Shown: positions 7,640 to 13,909 of the stretch, in pieces
How positions within the stretch are numbered: position 1 is the first letter of the stretch
Layout: each line of letters begins with the position of its first letter
From: an uncultured Agathobaculum sp.
Lineage (GTDB): Bacteria > Bacillota > Clostridia > Oscillospirales > Butyricicoccaceae
Reading direction: 5' to 3'
Assembly: GCA_944376955.1 (NCBI GenBank)
Contig: CALWEB010000095.1
Span: 1 to 14,091, forward strand
DNA: 14,091 bases
The notes under the pieces: generated by a model
Database searches by the model: none
What the model saw: only the letters and a program-made list of their open reading frames with translations
Told to the model about the DNA's origin: nothing
Made by a program: the position numbers and the translations under genes

Positions 7640-7688
7640 AGGAAAGCGTGAGAAAGACACATGTCTTTTTAGGGAGGACAAAAAGCGC

Positions 7689-8129
7689 ATGGTAAAACCA
7701 AAATACTATCTGGTCGAACGCACACTGCTGCCGGAAGTGTTCCAGCGTGTGATCGAAGCGAATGAGGCGATTGCCTCTGGCAGGGCGGCGACGGCAAGCG
7801 AGGCGGCAAAGATCGCCGGTCTGTCACGCAGTGCGTATTATAAATATAAGGATGGTGTGCGCCCCTTTTTCGAGGCGACAACCGACCGGATCGTGACCTT
7901 CCACTTTATGCTGCACGACCAGCCGGGCGTGCTGTCTAGCATTCTGGGCCTGATGGCCCGTTCGGGTGCGAATTTGTTGACCGTCAACCAGTCGATCCCC
8001 ATGCGGGGGCAGGCTTCCGTCACCATTTCCGCCCGCACCGGGGAGATGAAGTACTCCGTGGAAGACCTGATCCGCCGCGTGGAACAGATGGAGGGCGTGA
8101 GCAAGGTTGAAATTCTGGCATCCGAATAA
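7689..8129 (+). CDS. ACT domain protein with N-terminal helix-turn-helix (PheB/UPF0735-like)
   Basis: This small cytosolic protein of 146 residues resembles the PheB/UPF0735 family. Residues 33-56 (TASEAAKIAGLSRSAYYKYKD) look like a helix-turn-helix with a recognition helix similar in style to TetR-type sequences (LSRSAYYKYKDG). Residues 68-146 form an ACT domain: a beta strand (IVTFHFMLHD), the QPGVLSSIL turn and helix typical of amino-acid-binding ACT modules, and a C-terminal RRVEQMEGVSKVEIL unit. ACT domains often bind amino acids allosterically. The start at ATG 7689 has AGGGAGG at 7671-7677. It is first in an operon with hom (30-base gap), thrB and lysC. Family members have been annotated as chorismate mutase, but I see no chorismate mutase domain. 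A role as amino-acid-sensing regulator of this operon is inference. Confidence 0.85.
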   Translation: MVKPKYYLVERTLLPEVFQRVIEANEAIASGRAATASEAAKIAGLSRSAYYKYKDGVRPFFEATTDRIVTFHFMLHDQPGVLSSILGLMARSGANLLTVNQSIPMRGQASVTISARTGEMKYSVEDLIRRVEQMEGVSKVEILASE

Positions 8130-8159
8130 AAACAGAACCAAAGGAAAGGAAACTGGGTT

Positions 8160-9371
8160 ATGATAAAAGCAGCAATCATGGGACATGGCACGGTCGGCTC
8201 CGGCGTGTATGAGGTGTTTGAGATGAACGCCGAGAAAATCGAGCGCGTGGTTGGTGAGCCGGTGGAAGTCAAATATGTGCTGGATCTGCGCGATTTTTCC
8301 GCGCTGCCGTATGGGCATAAGTTTGTAACGGACTTCTCGGTGATCGAAAACGATCCAGAAGTTACGGTTGTGGCTGAGGTCATGGGCGGCGTAGGCGCCG
8401 CTTATGAGTTTACCCGCCGCTGCCTGCTTGCGGGAAAGAGCGTGTGTACCTCTAACAAGGAACTGGTTGCCACCCGCGGCGAAGAACTGCTCAAGATTGC
8501 CGAGGAAAAAGGTGTCAATTACATGTTTGAGGCTTCGGTCGGCGGTGGCATTCCGATCATCCGTCCGATGCTGCAATGTCTGGCTGCCAACGAGTTCAAT
8601 GAGATCTGCGGTATCCTCAATGGTACGACCAACTATATTTTAACCCAGATGATCCATAACGGCGTCACTTTTGAGGATGCGCTCAAGCAGGCGCAGCTCA
8701 ATGGCTACGCGGAAAAAGACCCCACGGCCGATATCGAAGGTCATGATGCCTGCCGCAAGATCTGCATTCTGGCCGATCTGGCTTTTGGCGACAAGTTTGA
8801 CCCCGATCAGGTGTCCTGCGAGGGCATTACCAAGATCACGCTCGAAGATGTCGCCAACGCCGATAAGCTGGGCTGTGTGATCAAGCTGCTTGGCCGCACG
8901 GTTCGATGCGAGGACGGCACGGCTTACGCTTACGTTGCGCCGCACCTCATCCATAAGGAAAGCCCGCTGGCTGCTGTCGAGGATGTGTTTAACGCGATCA
9001 TGGTCAACGGCAACGCCACGGGTGACGTCATGTTCTATGGCAAGGGCGCGGGCAAGCTCGCTACGGCTTCGGCTGTGGTTGCGGATATGCTGGACTGCAT
9101 CGAGCACGCCGACCATCGTCGTCGGATTTCTTGGGGTGATGGGTCGAAAAATCTGCTCCGGCCGCTTGACACACTGCAAAGCGCGTGGTATGTTCGTTTC
9201 AAGGGTGCATCGCGCGATCTGGAAGCGCTGCTGCCGGTAGAGAGCCTGACCGAGCCGGTCGAAGGCGTGACGGTGGTCAAAACCCGCAAACTGTCCACCG
9301 CGGATATGCAGGAAAAGATGGCAAAACTGAACGCCTGTGGCGAAGTGCGCGCTGCGATGCGTATGCTGTAA
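8160..9371 (+). CDS. hom: Homoserine dehydrogenase
   Basis: The enzyme reduces aspartate semialdehyde to homoserine with NAD(P)H, committing carbon to threonine and methionine. The Rossmann dinucleotide motif is GHGTVGSGV at residues 8-16. The dimer/active-site region follows: SNKELVA, then GILNGTTNYIL. The homoserine dehydrogenase signature is AEKDPTADIEGHDACRK at residues 184-200, where D196 and K200 are the likely catalytic pair by analogy with the yeast enzyme. The C-terminal segment after about residue 335 (WYVRFKGASRDLEALL onward) looks like a shortened ACT-type domain. The 403-residue length is somewhat shorter than the roughly 430 of Bacillus Hom. ATG 8160 is preceded by AAAGGAAAGG. 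thrB follows after 19 bases, so the two steps to O-phosphohomoserine are coupled in one operon. Confidence 0.97.
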   Translation: MIKAAIMGHGTVGSGVYEVFEMNAEKIERVVGEPVEVKYVLDLRDFSALPYGHKFVTDFSVIENDPEVTVVAEVMGGVGAAYEFTRRCLLAGKSVCTSNKELVATRGEELLKIAEEKGVNYMFEASVGGGIPIIRPMLQCLAANEFNEICGILNGTTNYILTQMIHNGVTFEDALKQAQLNGYAEKDPTADIEGHDACRKICILADLAFGDKFDPDQVSCEGITKITLEDVANADKLGCVIKLLGRTVRCEDGTAYAYVAPHLIHKESPLAAVEDVFNAIMVNGNATGDVMFYGKGAGKLATASAVVADMLDCIEHADHRRRISWGDGSKNLLRPLDTLQSAWYVRFKGASRDLEALLPVESLTEPVEGVTVVKTRKLSTADMQEKMAKLNACGEVRAAMRML

Positions 9372-9390
9372 GAGGAGGGCAACAAGAAAA

Positions 9391-10281
9391 ATGGTTCGTG
9401 TTACGGTTCCGGCAACGAGCGCCAATATGGGCTCGGGCTATGACAGCATCGGCATTGCACTTGAACTTTATAACGTAATTGATCTGGAAGAGAGCGACCG
9501 GATTGATATTTCGGATAAAAACGGCCAGTTTGTGCCGAAGGATGAACGCAATCTAATTTACCAGTGTGCAAAACGGGTATATGATGAGTGCGGCAAGCCG
9601 CTTTCCGGCCTTAAAATCATTGAGGACTGCGCAATTCCGCAGACGCGCGGCCTTGGTTCGTCCTCGGCCTGTACGGTGGCGGGCATTATGGGTGCGAACG
9701 CCCTGTTGGGCGATCCGCTCGACCGGCAGGCCGTCATTGACCTTGCTGCCACAATCGAAGGTCATCCGGACAATTCTACCCCCGCCATTCTGGGCGGTTT
9801 CTGCGTGGCGCTGTTGGAAAATGGCCACGTGCATCACGTCCGTGTGCCGGTGCATGGTGCGATTGACTTTATCGTGTTCATCCCGGATTTCAAGCTTTCC
9901 ACCGAGAAAGCGCGTGCAGCGCTACCCAAAACCATTGCGCATCGTGACGCGGTGTATAATCTGGCGCGTGCGGCGCTGTTGGCGGGCAGCCTGACAACCG
10001 GCAAGCTGGAAAATCTAGATGTGGCGACGGGGGACTGCCTGCACCAGCCGTACCGCTTCCGCCTGATCGAAAACGGGGAGGACATTGTTCGCGAGGCCAA
10101 GCAACTGGGCGCGTTGGGTGCCTTTATTTCGGGCGCCGGCCCGTCCATCGTTGCGATGGTATATAAGGGGGACCGCGACTATCTGTCGCGTGCGCAGGTG
10201 GTCTGTGCGGAAAAATACCCGCACTGGAAGGCTGTGCAGCTGCGCTGCGACGAGGTCGGTGCGACCGTCAAACGCATGTGA
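9391..10281 (+). CDS. thrB: Homoserine kinase
   Basis: ThrB is the GHMP-family kinase that phosphorylates homoserine to O-phosphohomoserine, the substrate of threonine synthase. The 296-residue length is normal. The N-terminus MVRVTVPATSANMGSGYDS is the typical substrate-binding opening. The GHMP ATP loop is PQTRGLGSSSACTVAGI, near residues 85-101. A third conserved block, GAFISGAGPSIVAM, lies near the C-terminus. The start ATG 9391 has AGGAGGG at 9373-9379 with 11 bases between. It sits between hom and lysC. threonine synthase (thrC) is not in the window. Confidence 0.97.
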   Translation: MVRVTVPATSANMGSGYDSIGIALELYNVIDLEESDRIDISDKNGQFVPKDERNLIYQCAKRVYDECGKPLSGLKIIEDCAIPQTRGLGSSSACTVAGIMGANALLGDPLDRQAVIDLAATIEGHPDNSTPAILGGFCVALLENGHVHHVRVPVHGAIDFIVFIPDFKLSTEKARAALPKTIAHRDAVYNLARAALLAGSLTTGKLENLDVATGDCLHQPYRFRLIENGEDIVREAKQLGALGAFISGAGPSIVAMVYKGDRDYLSRAQVVCAEKYPHWKAVQLRCDEVGATVKRM

Positions 10282-10286
10282 GCGAG

Positions 10287-10300
10287 GCCGCGTCTGCGGC
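10287..10300 (+). other. Small hairpin in the thrB-lysC gap
   Basis: GCCGC and GCGGC flank the loop GTCT in the 48-base gap. It lacks a T-run, so it is not a terminator; it may separate translation or influence mRNA decay. The lysC ribosome site AGGAGG follows at 10311-10316. Confidence 0.4.
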
Positions 10301-10329
10301 AGGCTATATAAGGAGGAAACGGAATCAGT

Positions 10330-11538
10330 ATGAGTCTTATTGTGCAAAAATTCGGCGGCACTTCGGTGGCAAATACCGAGCGCCTGAGAAATGTTGCGGA
10401 TATTGTAACCAAGACCGCGAAGGCGGGCAACAAGGTGGTGGTTGTGGTTTCTGCACAGGGGGATACCACAGATGACCTGATTGCAAAGGCGGCGGAACTG
10501 AACGATCATCCGTCCAAGCGCGAGATGGATGTGCTGCTCAACACGGGTGAGATGATCTCGATGTCGCTGTTGGCAATGGCGATCCAGAAGCTTGGTTTTT
10601 CGGTCGTATCGCTGACCGGTTGGCAGATTGGTCTGGAGACCAACAGCAATTATTCGGATGCACGCATTAAACGCATCGTGGGGGACCGCCTGCAGGCGGA
10701 ACTGGATAACGGGAAAATCTGCATTGTGGCGGGCTTTCAGGGCATCAACAAGCTGGGCGATGTGACGACGCTCGGCCGCGGCGGCTCCGACACGACAGCG
10801 GTGGCGATTGCGGCAACGCTGGGCGCAGACCTGTGCCAGATTTACACGGATGTAGACGGCGTATACACTGCCGATCCGCGTATTGTACCCAGTGCGCGTA
10901 AGCTGGATGCCATCACATATGATGAGATGCTGGAATTGGCGTCGCTCGGCTCGCAGGTTCTGCACAACCGTTCGGTTGAGATGGCGAAAAAATATAATGT
11001 TGACCTGGAGGTCGTTTCGAGCTTTACCTGCAATCCGGGTACGAAAGTCAAGGAGGGTTCTCATATGGAAAAAATGAATGTATCGGGCGTCGCCCGTGAT
11101 AATAATTGCGCGCGCGTGGCCATTATTAATGTTGCGGATACTCCGGGCACGGCGTTTAAGGTATTCTCGCTCATGGCCAAGCACAATGTGAATATTGATA
11201 TTATCCTCCAGTCGGTTGGCCGCGACAATAAAAAATCCATTTCCTTCACCATTCGTGAGGATGATGCCGAGCGTGTCGGCCAGATCCTCAAGGACAATGC
11301 CGAAATGATCGGCTATGAGGATGTTTCGATCAACACCAAGGTTGCCAAGGTCTCTATCGTGGGCGCGGGCATGGCGTCTTCTGCGGGCGTGGCTTCCAAG
11401 ATGTTTGAGGCGCTGGCGATGGCCGGCATCAATATCCGTATGATTTCCACTTCGGAAATTAAGATCTCTGTCCTGATCAACGAGGAGGACAGTGAAAAGG
11501 CGGTTAAGGCTATCCACGAAGAATTTTTCGGGGAATAA
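10330..11538 (+). CDS. lysC: Aspartate kinase, alpha (full-length) subunit
   Basis: LysC phosphorylates aspartate to aspartyl-phosphate, the first step to lysine, threonine, methionine and diaminopimelate. The 402-residue protein opens MSLIVQKFGGTSVAN, the aspartokinase signature, with the KFGGTS motif at residues 7-12. The kinase domain continues with GFQGINKLGDVTTLGRGGSD in pieces and the TDVDGVYTADPRIV nucleotide site. After about residue 260 there are two ACT domains: the VADTPGTAFKVFSLMAKHNVNID unit in pieces, and the VGAGMASSAGVASKMFEALAMAGINI unit. These are the usual sites of feedback inhibition by lysine and/or threonine. Length and layout match Bacillus monofunctional aspartokinase II, including an internal translation start at codon 246. 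AGGAGG at 10311-10316 precedes ATG 10330 by 13 bases, a long spacing. It is last in the hom-thrB-lysC operon. Confidence 0.97.
   Translation: MSLIVQKFGGTSVANTERLRNVADIVTKTAKAGNKVVVVVSAQGDTTDDLIAKAAELNDHPSKREMDVLLNTGEMISMSLLAMAIQKLGFSVVSLTGWQIGLETNSNYSDARIKRIVGDRLQAELDNGKICIVAGFQGINKLGDVTTLGRGGSDTTAVAIAATLGADLCQIYTDVDGVYTADPRIVPSARKLDAITYDEMLELASLGSQVLHNRSVEMAKKYNVDLEVVSSFTCNPGTKVKEGSHMEKMNVSGVARDNNCARVAIINVADTPGTAFKVFSLMAKHNVNIDIILQSVGRDNKKSISFTIREDDAERVGQILKDNAEMIGYEDVSINTKVAKVSIVGAGMASSAGVASKMFEALAMAGINIRMISTSEIKISVLINEEDSEKAVKAIHEEFFGE
11050..11067 (+). promoter_or_regulatory. Internal Shine-Dalgarno and ATG within lysC
   Basis: AAGGAGGG at 11050-11057 is a near-complete anti-16S match, followed by a 7-base spacer and an in-frame ATG at 11065, codon 246. 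It is a better ribosome site than the one in front of lysC itself. Confidence 0.75.
11065..11538 (+). CDS. lysC: Predicted aspartokinase beta subunit from internal lysC start
   Basis: Starting at Met246 of LysC, this in-frame product would have 157 residues and contain only the two ACT domains, beginning MEKMNVSGVARDNN. In Bacillus subtilis aspartokinase II the same gene yields a full-length alpha and a C-terminal beta subunit (about 408 and 163 residues), which places the internal start at the equivalent codon. The evidence here is the strong internal ribosome site and conserved position; expression is inference. Confidence 0.6.
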   Translation: MEKMNVSGVARDNNCARVAIINVADTPGTAFKVFSLMAKHNVNIDIILQSVGRDNKKSISFTIREDDAERVGQILKDNAEMIGYEDVSINTKVAKVSIVGAGMASSAGVASKMFEALAMAGINIRMISTSEIKISVLINEEDSEKAVKAIHEEFFGE

Positions 11539-11564
11539 GACCGTCGGCATAATTTGATAAAAAA

Positions 11565-11603
11565 ATAACGAACCCGATTGACAAGCGCAGTCGGGTTCGT
11601 TAT
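11565..11603. promoter_or_regulatory. Perfect 13-bp inverted repeat around a promoter (operator or terminator)
   Basis: Arms ATAACGAACCCGA (11565-11577) and TCGGGTTCGTTAT (11591-11603) are exact reverse complements separated by 13 bases. The -35 hexamer occupies the first six bases of the centre and the -10 hexamer starts in the last three bases of the right arm. As RNA it would also fold into a hairpin 26 bases after the lysC stop; the plus-strand 3' flank is only moderately U-rich, whereas on the minus strand the arm runs into TTTTTTTA, a better terminator tail. It may therefore end lysC, act as operator, or both. Confidence 0.7.
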
Positions 11604-11606
11604 AAT
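11578..11606 (+). promoter_or_regulatory. Perfect-consensus sigma-A promoter
   Basis: TTGACA (11578-11583), exactly 17 bases, then TATAAT (11601-11606). Both hexamers are full consensus matches with optimal spacing. Transcription would begin near 11613, about 40 bases before the small cysteine-containing protein gene. Confidence 0.88.
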
Positions 11607-11651
11607 ATTATTGTTAGAATATTGTCAATCAGCAGGAAAGGATGTTATGAC

Positions 11652-11840
11652 ATGAAGAAACTCTGGTGCTTGTTCCGGCGCCGGTTTGCTACCGGAAATG
11701 ATAAACTTTGTGTTGCTTTTTCCGAGACAGAAGGCCGCGTGCGCGCCTGCCCCTATGCAACCGAGGAAGAGGCCAAGGCCAAGTGTCCGGAATATGCTTT
11801 CAACAACCGTCACGATGGTGAGGACGAGGGCATCGAATAA
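11652..11840 (+). CDS. Small four-cysteine protein of unknown function
   Basis: I do not recognise this 62-residue protein. It opens MKKLWCLFRRRF, has cysteines at residues 6, 20, 33 and 45, and ends in an acidic tail (HDGEDEGIE). The middle reads like a small beta-then-helix unit (KLCVAFSETEGRVRACPYA, then EEEAKAKC). The four cysteines are spaced 12-14 apart instead of in CxxC pairs, so a classical zinc ribbon is not evident. There is no signal peptide; the N-terminus is basic and aromatic. ATG 11652 is preceded by AGGAAAGG at 11634-11641 with 10 bases between; two nearer ATGs hit stops at once, and the in-frame TTG at 11622 lies before the ribosome site. It is a single-gene unit, with a perfect promoter upstream and a terminator downstream, which suggests strong expression. 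Confidence 0.72.
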   Translation: MKKLWCLFRRRFATGNDKLCVAFSETEGRVRACPYATEEEAKAKCPEYAFNNRHDGEDEGIE

Positions 11841-11866
11841 AGGTTTATTACATATTTTCAGTGAAA

Positions 11867-11899
11867 AGCCCCGAAGGAGACGTCTTTCGGGGCTGTTTT
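11867..11899 (+). terminator. Intrinsic terminator after the small cysteine protein gene
   Basis: AGCCCCGAA (11867-11875) pairs with TTCGGGGCT (11886-11894), with a 10-base loop, followed by GTTTTC. The stem is preceded by AAA, so weak bidirectional action is possible. It lies 26 bases after the stop at 11840. Confidence 0.85.
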
Positions 11900-11939
11900 C
11901 ATCGGAAAAAAGGAGAGGCAACCACTGGTTGACAAAAAG

Positions 11940-11963
11940 AAACGCCAGGTTGGTGGCGTTTTT
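11940..11963 (+). terminator. Terminator-like hairpin (possible attenuator) before the XRE gene
   Basis: AAACGCCA and TGGCGTTT form an 8-bp stem with loop GGTTGG, and the T-run extends to 11963 (five T). It comes only 40 bases after the previous terminator and 48 bases before the XRE start. An unpartnered ribosome site AAGGAG (11910-11915) lies between the two. This looks more like a leader element than a second terminator for the small gene. Confidence 0.55.
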
Positions 11964-12011
11964 CGGGTGTTTCAGGCACACTGGAAGCACAAGAAAGGCA
12001 GGTGCTGGATT

Positions 12012-13193
12012 ATGACAACGGGAGAGAAAATTGCAGCGCTCCGGCGTGCGCAGGGCTTGAGCCAAGAAGCGCTGGGCGAAAAGCTTGGACTGTCGCGGCA
12101 GGCGGTAAGCAAGTGGGAAGCTGATCAGGCCGTGCCGACGATGGATAATCTGGTGGAACTGAGCCGACTGTTTGGCGTGCCGGTGGACACCATCCTGCGG
12201 CCGGACGAGCCGCTGCCGGGCAAGACGCAACAGCCGCCGGAGGGGGTGAACGTCGTACCGGACGGCTTCAAGATCACCTATGCGCCGGTGCTGACCAAAA
12301 AGACAAAGTGGTTTATCATCGCGCTTGCCGCGCTGGTGTTAGTAAGCGTGTTAGGCAACCTCTATGCGATGGCGCGGGTGCAGTCGCTGGAAGCGCAGCT
12401 GAACACATTCAAGATGCAGGCGCAGGTGCAGGATGCGGAAAACGTTGTGCAGCAAGGTACAACTGAAGAGGACTCTTTATCAGATTATGATATTGCATAT
12501 GATTTGCAATATCATCCAAACAAGACGGTCACGACTGTGCTAAAGCTTTCGCTGTCCGCGCGGCCAAAGGAAGTGAACCTGGATGTCGAAACACCCAAAT
12601 TCACCATCCAGAGCGCAGGGGAGAGCTGGACGTGTGCGGCGATTCTGGAACAGGATAATTCGTATGTGGGCAGCACCGAGATCCCGATGCGGGACGCATT
12701 TACCGTATACCTGACGCTGACTGACCGCGAGAGCGGTGAAGTGCGCAATCTGCTGCTGGAAACCGTCAGCGGTGTAGAAAACGAGTTCGAGATTTCATGC
12801 GGTTACCGATGGGTTACCGAGGACGATGAAGCTTTGCAGAAGGGCAGTGCGGTGCAGGCGGAAAACGGCAGCACATCCATTTCCGGCACAGTGAAGGCAT
12901 ATTTTTATGGGGCTTTTCATTCGGGTGAAACGACCATGCGATGCTATCCGGTCAGTGTGCGGCTGGTATTACGGCAAGGGGAAACGGAACTGCAAAGTGT
13001 GGCGTTTGCGACACCCGAATGGGATGCTGATTTAGGGCGTTACAATACGCAATGTACGGTGGACTGGACGGTGGACGTCCAGTCGGAGGAATTGCAGCTG
13101 GTGATGGAATATACCGATAACTATGGCCGCGTGTATCAGCATGTGCAGAATGCGGTAGATGGTGGTAGGACAGAAATTACTTTCATTTTTTAG
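12012..13193 (+). CDS. Membrane-anchored XRE-family transcriptional regulator
   Basis: The 393-residue protein has an N-terminal XRE/Cro-type helix-turn-helix (residues 3-62: EKIAALRRAQGLSQEAL, then LGLSRQAVSKWEADQAVP). A linker and a single predicted transmembrane helix follow (residues 100-120, after KKTK, which predicts N-in/C-out). A short coiled-coil-like stretch (RVQSLEAQLNTFKMQAQ) leads to a C-terminal domain of about 245 residues predicted outside the membrane and rich in alternating beta-type sequence. I do not recognise that domain. The architecture suggests a one-component sensor: outside signal, inside DNA binding. Ligand and targets are unknown. ATG 12012 has AGGTG at 12000-12004, 7 bases before. 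It follows the small cysteine protein gene and two terminator-like hairpins; no promoter of its own is obvious. It converges on comF with 11 bases between stops. Confidence 0.88.
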   Translation: MTTGEKIAALRRAQGLSQEALGEKLGLSRQAVSKWEADQAVPTMDNLVELSRLFGVPVDTILRPDEPLPGKTQQPPEGVNVVPDGFKITYAPVLTKKTKWFIIALAALVLVSVLGNLYAMARVQSLEAQLNTFKMQAQVQDAENVVQQGTTEEDSLSDYDIAYDLQYHPNKTVTTVLKLSLSARPKEVNLDVETPKFTIQSAGESWTCAAILEQDNSYVGSTEIPMRDAFTVYLTLTDRESGEVRNLLLETVSGVENEFEISCGYRWVTEDDEALQKGSAVQAENGSTSISGTVKAYFYGAFHSGETTMRCYPVSVRLVLRQGETELQSVAFATPEWDADLGRYNTQCTVDWTVDVQSEELQLVMEYTDNYGRVYQHVQNAVDGGRTEITFIF

Positions 13194-13204
13194 GACGGTT
13201 ATTA

Positions 13205-13855
13205 CTATTTACCGGGTGTGCGCGCAGCAGCCAGCACGTAAACCCTCGCCGCGCCCATATCGCGCAATAGCTTGACCGCTGCCGCTGCCGTCGCGCCTGT
13301 GGTGATGATGTCGTCCACCAGCACGACCAATTTGCCGCGCACTTCAGCGCTTTTCAGCGGCAGCAGCGCCCGTTCCGCGTTCTTCTGTCGTGCAACCGCG
13401 TCTTTCTGCGTGGACTGCTTTGGGGTGAACGCGCGTTTGCGCAGCGTTGCCCGGCAGGGAAGTGTAAAGGGTTCTGCGACAGCCTTGGCCAGCAGCTCGG
13501 CCTGATTGTAGCCGCGTTCATGCAGACGCAGAAAGCCAATCGGCATATAAGTGACCAGATCAGGTCTCCATGTGTCCAATCGTTCGGCCAGCAGCGGCAG
13601 CATCTGTGCGGCAAACCAGGCCGCATACTGCTGTTTGTGTTGGAATTTGAACCGCTGCATCGCATTTCTCACTTTTCCGGTGTAGTACAGCGCGGCGGCT
13701 GCATCCGCCGCGCCCGGAATACGGATGGCTTCGGTGCAGCGATAGCGCTGCCGCACCTCGGCCGCGCAATCCGGGCACAGCATCGCTTTGCCTGTGCCGA
13801 TCGCGGGCAGCATTTCGCCACACAGCACGCACCGTTTGGTAAATAAAATCCCCAT
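13205..13855 (-). CDS. comFC: ComFC-like phosphoribosyltransferase-family protein
   Basis: This 216-residue protein of the ComF/GntX family is linked in other bacteria to DNA uptake for transformation. It starts with a four-cysteine zinc-ribbon-like module (C9, C12, C27, C30: CVLCG, then CPDC). The PRTase domain carries the PRPP loop VVLVDDIITTGATAAAA and the family's GYNQAELLAK and RKRAFTPKQSTQKD motifs upstream of it. The start is taken at ATG 13855, because AGGAGG (minus strand, 13863-13868) lies exactly 7 bases before it; the ATG two codons earlier at 13861 would have a 1-base spacing. It lies 54 bases downstream of dapL, past a terminator, with no room for a clear promoter. No other competence gene is in view, so competence is not implied. 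ComFA is absent here. Confidence 0.9.
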   Translation of the reverse strand: MGILFTKRCVLCGEMLPAIGTGKAMLCPDCAAEVRQRYRCTEAIRIPGAADAAAALYYTGKVRNAMQRFKFQHKQQYAAWFAAQMLPLLAERLDTWRPDLVTYMPIGFLRLHERGYNQAELLAKAVAEPFTLPCRATLRKRAFTPKQSTQKDAVARQKNAERALLPLKSAEVRGKLVVLVDDIITTGATAAAAVKLLRDMGAARVYVLAAARTPGK

Positions 13856-13875
13856 GCTCATCCCTCCTGCAAGAT

Positions 13876-13905
13876 AAAAAGGGCTGTCCCGACGGACAGC
13901 CCTTT
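13876..13905 (-). terminator. Intrinsic terminator between dapL and comFC
   Basis: A perfect 12-bp stem (AAAGGGCTGTCC, 13878-13889, with its complement at 13894-13905) has a 4-base loop. On the minus strand the 3' arm ends in TTTTT, so it is oriented to terminate dapL. Its T-run is about 8 bases before the comFC ribosome site. Confidence 0.9.
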
Positions 13906-13909
13906 GATT

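Noticed and set aside
7640..7688. Riboswitch or T-box in the leader of the threonine/lysine operon
   Set aside because: The leader from the predicted start is only about 43 bases, with a weak 6-bp hairpin and no T-box or lysine-riboswitch core.
10015..11550. Minus-strand open frame of 511 codons opposite thrB and lysC
   Set aside because: It lies antisense to two secure genes, is rich in His/Arg/Asn as expected from such shadows, and has no motif.
11622..11651. In-frame TTG at 11622 as start of the small cysteine protein
   Set aside because: It would lie about 9 bases after the predicted transcription start without a ribosome site, and it would put the clear AGGAAAGG inside the coding region.
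11929..11957. TTGACA at 11929-11934 as a promoter for the XRE gene
   Set aside because: At 16-18 bases spacing the -10 position is GC-rich (around GGTGGC), with no resemblance to TATAAT.
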